This document shows, piece after piece, positions 11,860 to 14,099 of a stretch of 14,099 nt of DNA (position 1 is the first letter of the stretch; each line of letters starts with the position of its first letter). Both the position numbers and the translations under genes were made by a program. A model generated the notes under the pieces. It had not been told where the DNA came from and did not search any database. It saw nothing but the letters and a program-made list of their open reading frames with translations. This DNA is from JAJOKI01 sp964412405 (GTDB lineage Archaea > Halobacteriota > UBA148 > JAJOKI01): the NCBI GenBank assembly GCA_964412405.1, contig CAYPOB010000024.1:1-14099 (forward strand). The letters are read 5' to 3'.

Positions 11860-13329
11860 TTAATCCACTATCGGGTAATTCGGAGCCTCATCCGTAATCA
11901 AAACATCATGTGGATGCCCTTCCTTATGTCCGGATGGCGTGATACTGATAAATCTTGCCTTTTTATACATCTCTCCGATATTCTGCGCGCCCACATAGCC
12001 CATTGCGGATTTCAACCCTCCAACTAACTGATGCGATACATCTTTAACGGTGCCGATGTATGGTACGGCTCCCTCAACCCCCTCTGGCACGAACTTGGTG
12101 CTGCCAGGACATCCTCTTTTTTCTTGGAAATATCGATCTGCACTCTCTCCACCACTCATTGCGCCGAGTGAGCCCATGCCCCTGTATTGCTTATATCGCC
12201 GCCCTTTTATGGTCATTGTTCTGCCTGGCGCTTCATCCGTGCCTGCAATGAGATTACCCATCATGAGTGAGTTTGCCCCTACTGCTATTGCCTTTGCAAT
12301 ATCACCAGAATACTTCATCCCCCCGTCAGCGATTACAGGCACTTTATGTTTTCTGGCCACATCTGCAACTGAAGCAATTGCAGTTAATTGTGGGACGCCG
12401 ACCCCAGTCACTATTCGTGTGGTACAGATGGACCCAGGACCAACACCAACTTTGATACCGTCTACAAAATCGACCAGTTCCTCTGCAGCCTCTGCCGTCG
12501 CGATGTTTCCCACCACGACGTCGGCACCGACTTTCTTCTTAATCACCTTGGCAGAATTCACCACGTTCATATTATGTGCGTGTGCACAGTCCACCACGAG
12601 CACATCGGCTCCTGCTGCATCCAGTGCAACTGCCCTTTCCACGTCAAAAGGGCCCACCGCAGCTGCCACTATAAGGTGACCTTCCTCATCCCTGATCGCC
12701 CTTGGGTGCTGATATCGACGCAGAATATCCTGCATGGATATCATGCCTTTGAGATGACCTTTTTTGTCCACGATTGGCAAACGCTCTATTTTATGCTCGT
12801 ACATTCGCTCAAGCGCGTCATCGAGTGGAATACCTTCATGTCCTGTGATCAAATCCTTCGTCATCACCTTTTCAACTTTTTTCGTTGGATTCGATTCGAC
12901 GATAGGTCGGACGTCCCGTCGGCTGACGATGCCTATTAGTTCCCCGTCGATGACGGGGATTCCACTGACCTTCTCATTTGTCATAAGGTGCCACACGGCC
13001 TGGACGGAGGTGTTGGGCGCAATCGTCACCACGTCTCGTACCAGCAGTTCATCGGCTCTTTTTACTTCACGAATTTCGCTTACCTGTCGCTCCCTGCTCA
13101 TGTTTCGATGAATCACGCCGATGCCGCCCTCGTGCGCCATGGCAATCGCCATATCCGCTTCGGTCACGGTGTCCATCGCTGCGCTCACGAGTGGAATGTT
13201 GAGGGGGACATTTTTTGACATACGTGACGTTACGTCTACTTGATCTGGTTCGACATTGGATTTGCATGGCAAAAGCAAAACATCATCAAAAGTAATTCCT
13301 GGAGGGGTATTGAGTTTATCTATAAACAT
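11860..13329 (-). CDS. guaB: Inosine-5'-monophosphate dehydrogenase
   Basis: GuaB oxidises IMP to XMP with NAD+, the first step from IMP to GMP. With ATG 13329 the product has 489 residues, the usual length. The barrel begins with PPGITFDDVLLLP. Two CBS domains interrupt it at about residues 95-210 and include the VSGIPVID and IERLPIVD motifs. The catalytic Cys 302 lies in GVGPGSICTTRIVTG, and the flap with YRGMGSLGAM follows. All expected residues are present. I chose ATG 13329 because GGTGA lies five bases upstream; the frame continues 11 codons to 13362 without family resemblance. A TATA-like element lies at 13353-13359. It is followed after 54 bp by the heat-shock regulator gene, which has its own promoter. 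Confidence 0.97.
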   Translation of the reverse strand: MFIDKLNTPPGITFDDVLLLPCKSNVEPDQVDVTSRMSKNVPLNIPLVSAAMDTVTEADMAIAMAHEGGIGVIHRNMSRERQVSEIREVKRADELLVRDVVTIAPNTSVQAVWHLMTNEKVSGIPVIDGELIGIVSRRDVRPIVESNPTKKVEKVMTKDLITGHEGIPLDDALERMYEHKIERLPIVDKKGHLKGMISMQDILRRYQHPRAIRDEEGHLIVAAAVGPFDVERAVALDAAGADVLVVDCAHAHNMNVVNSAKVIKKKVGADVVVGNIATAEAAEELVDFVDGIKVGVGPGSICTTRIVTGVGVPQLTAIASVADVARKHKVPVIADGGMKYSGDIAKAIAVGANSLMMGNLIAGTDEAPGRTMTIKGRRYKQYRGMGSLGAMSGGESADRYFQEKRGCPGSTKFVPEGVEGAVPYIGTVKDVSHQLVGGLKSAMGYVGAQNIGEMYKKARFISITPSGHKEGHPHDVLITDEAPNYPIVD

Positions 13330-13352
13330 TTCTTTCACCACACCCTTTTTGG

Positions 13353-13359
13353 TATATAT
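13353..13359 (-). promoter_or_regulatory. TATA-like box of guaB
   Basis: An alternating TA run lies about 24-30 bases before ATG 13329. This spacing would place the RNA start almost at the ATG, which conflicts with the SD at about 13335-13339. The box may belong to a second start, or transcription may come from mfnB as well. Confidence 0.4.
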
Positions 13360-13394
13360 CACTCAACTCTTAATGAAGCTTTTGTTCACTGAGG

Positions 13395-14096
13395 TTAAAT
13401 GTTGTATATCATCTTTTTAAGCCGTTCCACTTCCTTTCGCTGTATCCTTCTGTTTCGATCACCGCCGCACACAAGCCCCCGTATCCCGATAATGTCCGGG
13501 GAGATGTGATGAATGATCTCTATATCTTCCCACCCTAGCGACCCAGCCAGTGCAGTATCAAGTCCGACCTTCTTGGCGCTTGATGTAAATTCTGCAACAT
13601 CTTCTTCGGACATAAAATCAAATATGCCTCTACCATCTTTGATGCCAGTGTCGATCATGACGATGTCGATGCCCGCTTTTTGACCGACATCCGGCAAATC
13701 AAACGGGGAGAGCGTGTTCAGTCTTTCAAAGTCGGCGTATGCTGCTGCCACGACTTTTTTTGAGGAATCATAGTCCTTAACAGCTTTTTTGACGCTTTGA
13801 AGCAAAGTCAACGCCTGCCCCTTCGTCCTGATGTCAAACAAGCCTATCTTGATGAAATCTGCACCAGCAGCAGCGGCACCAAGTGCGGATAGCGAAGCGG
13901 TACCTGGCTTAAATCCAAAATCTCCGATGGTTGCACTCAGCGGTTTTGACACCGCTTTTTTAACCGCGCTAATCACCCATGGGAAATTTGCACCCAGCGA
14001 ACCCTCTTTTGGATTCTTCACGTCGATGATATCCGCTCCGCCCGCCTCGGCATCTTTCGCCTCTTCTATATCGATAGGACTGATCAGCAATTTCAT
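13395..14096 (-). CDS. mfnB: (5-formylfuran-3-yl)methyl phosphate synthase MfnB (DUF556)
   Basis: MfnB joins two molecules of glyceraldehyde 3-phosphate to make the furan precursor 4-(hydroxymethyl)-2-furancarboxaldehyde phosphate of methanofuran, the C1 carrier of methanogenesis and reverse methanogenesis. The 233 residues form an aldolase-like TIM barrel. DVKNPKEGSLG holds Lys 27, FIKIGLF holds Lys 83, and MIDTGIKDGRGIFDF holds Asp 149 and Lys 153, which are candidates for the Schiff-base and acid-base residues of the family. The tail IRGLVCGGDR fits a phosphate-binding loop. The length is normal and the gene is complete: ATG 14096 is three bases from the window edge, so its SD is outside. 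It is the best single marker that this is an archaeon with C1 metabolism. It lies 65 bp upstream of guaB. Confidence 0.95.
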   Translation of the reverse strand: MKLLISPIDIEEAKDAEAGGADIIDVKNPKEGSLGANFPWVISAVKKAVSKPLSATIGDFGFKPGTASLSALGAAAAGADFIKIGLFDIRTKGQALTLLQSVKKAVKDYDSSKKVVAAAYADFERLNTLSPFDLPDVGQKAGIDIVMIDTGIKDGRGIFDFMSEEDVAEFTSSAKKVGLDTALAGSLGWEDIEIIHHISPDIIGIRGLVCGGDRNRRIQRKEVERLKKMIYNI

Positions 14097-14099
14097 GGA

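Noticed and set aside
12050..12679. Rightward open frame of 209 codons
   Set aside because: Antisense shadow of guaB, with no recognisable domain.

Overview
The window comes from an archaeon of the methanogen, methanotroph or Archaeoglobi-related kind. The supports are a complete methanofuran-biosynthesis gene (mfnB), a two-AAA-domain Cdc48 with an archaeal ArsR-type regulator, TATA-box promoters, archaeal small proteins (DUF5679, DUF116), and two tRNA genes whose introns look like substrates of the archaeal splicing endonuclease. I cannot fix the genus. The interspersed repeat at 8211-8485 and the mix of genes would suit a Methanophagales/ANME-1-like or Syntrophoarchaeum-like euryarchaeote, but that is a guess. 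Coding density is high and most start sites are supported by a Shine-Dalgarno (SD) sequence.

Left part (1-4239): a leftward pair encodes an Nfn/Sud-type electron-bifurcating ferredoxin:NAD(P) oxidoreductase. The small subunit is at 1334-2167; the large subunit starts at 1343 and runs off the left edge. A short divergent promoter centred on a perfect 14-bp palindrome separates the pair from a rightward DUF116 membrane-anchored cysteine-rich protein. A leftward metallo-beta-lactamase/beta-CASP nuclease-like gene and a small thioredoxin follow.

Middle (4240-8485): 4240-4860 holds no intact gene. It holds decayed remains: a HepT (DUF86)-type toxin relic broken by a frameshift and two stops, and a weak match to a transposase C-terminus. 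Next is a tRNA-Glu(CTC) gene that reads best with two introns, one at the end of the D-loop and one in the anticodon loop. A rightward operon follows: hisH, an AIR-synthase/HypE-like enzyme that starts on the hisH stop codon, a 46-residue zinc-ribbon protein, then a hairpin-plus-T-run terminator. After that come two tandem, partly homogenised tatA genes and, 14 bp downstream, the initiator tRNA-Met gene with an apparent 88-nt intron. A repeat cluster built from alternating hairpins fills the space up to hsp20.

Right part (8487-14096): all genes run leftward. The order of transcription is mfnB, guaB, then an apparent heat-shock operon of a Phr-like ArsR-family regulator, cdc48 and hsp20. The regulator gene has an inverted-repeat operator lying where transcription should start, so autorepression released by heat is the natural model. 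Regulator and cdc48 overlap by 4 bp, and a duplicated SD block precedes hsp20.

The main points of interest are the two intron-bearing tRNAs, the self-contained heat-shock operon, the duplicated SD leader of hsp20, and the hairpin repeat array. I found no clear sign of a wholly new multi-gene system.
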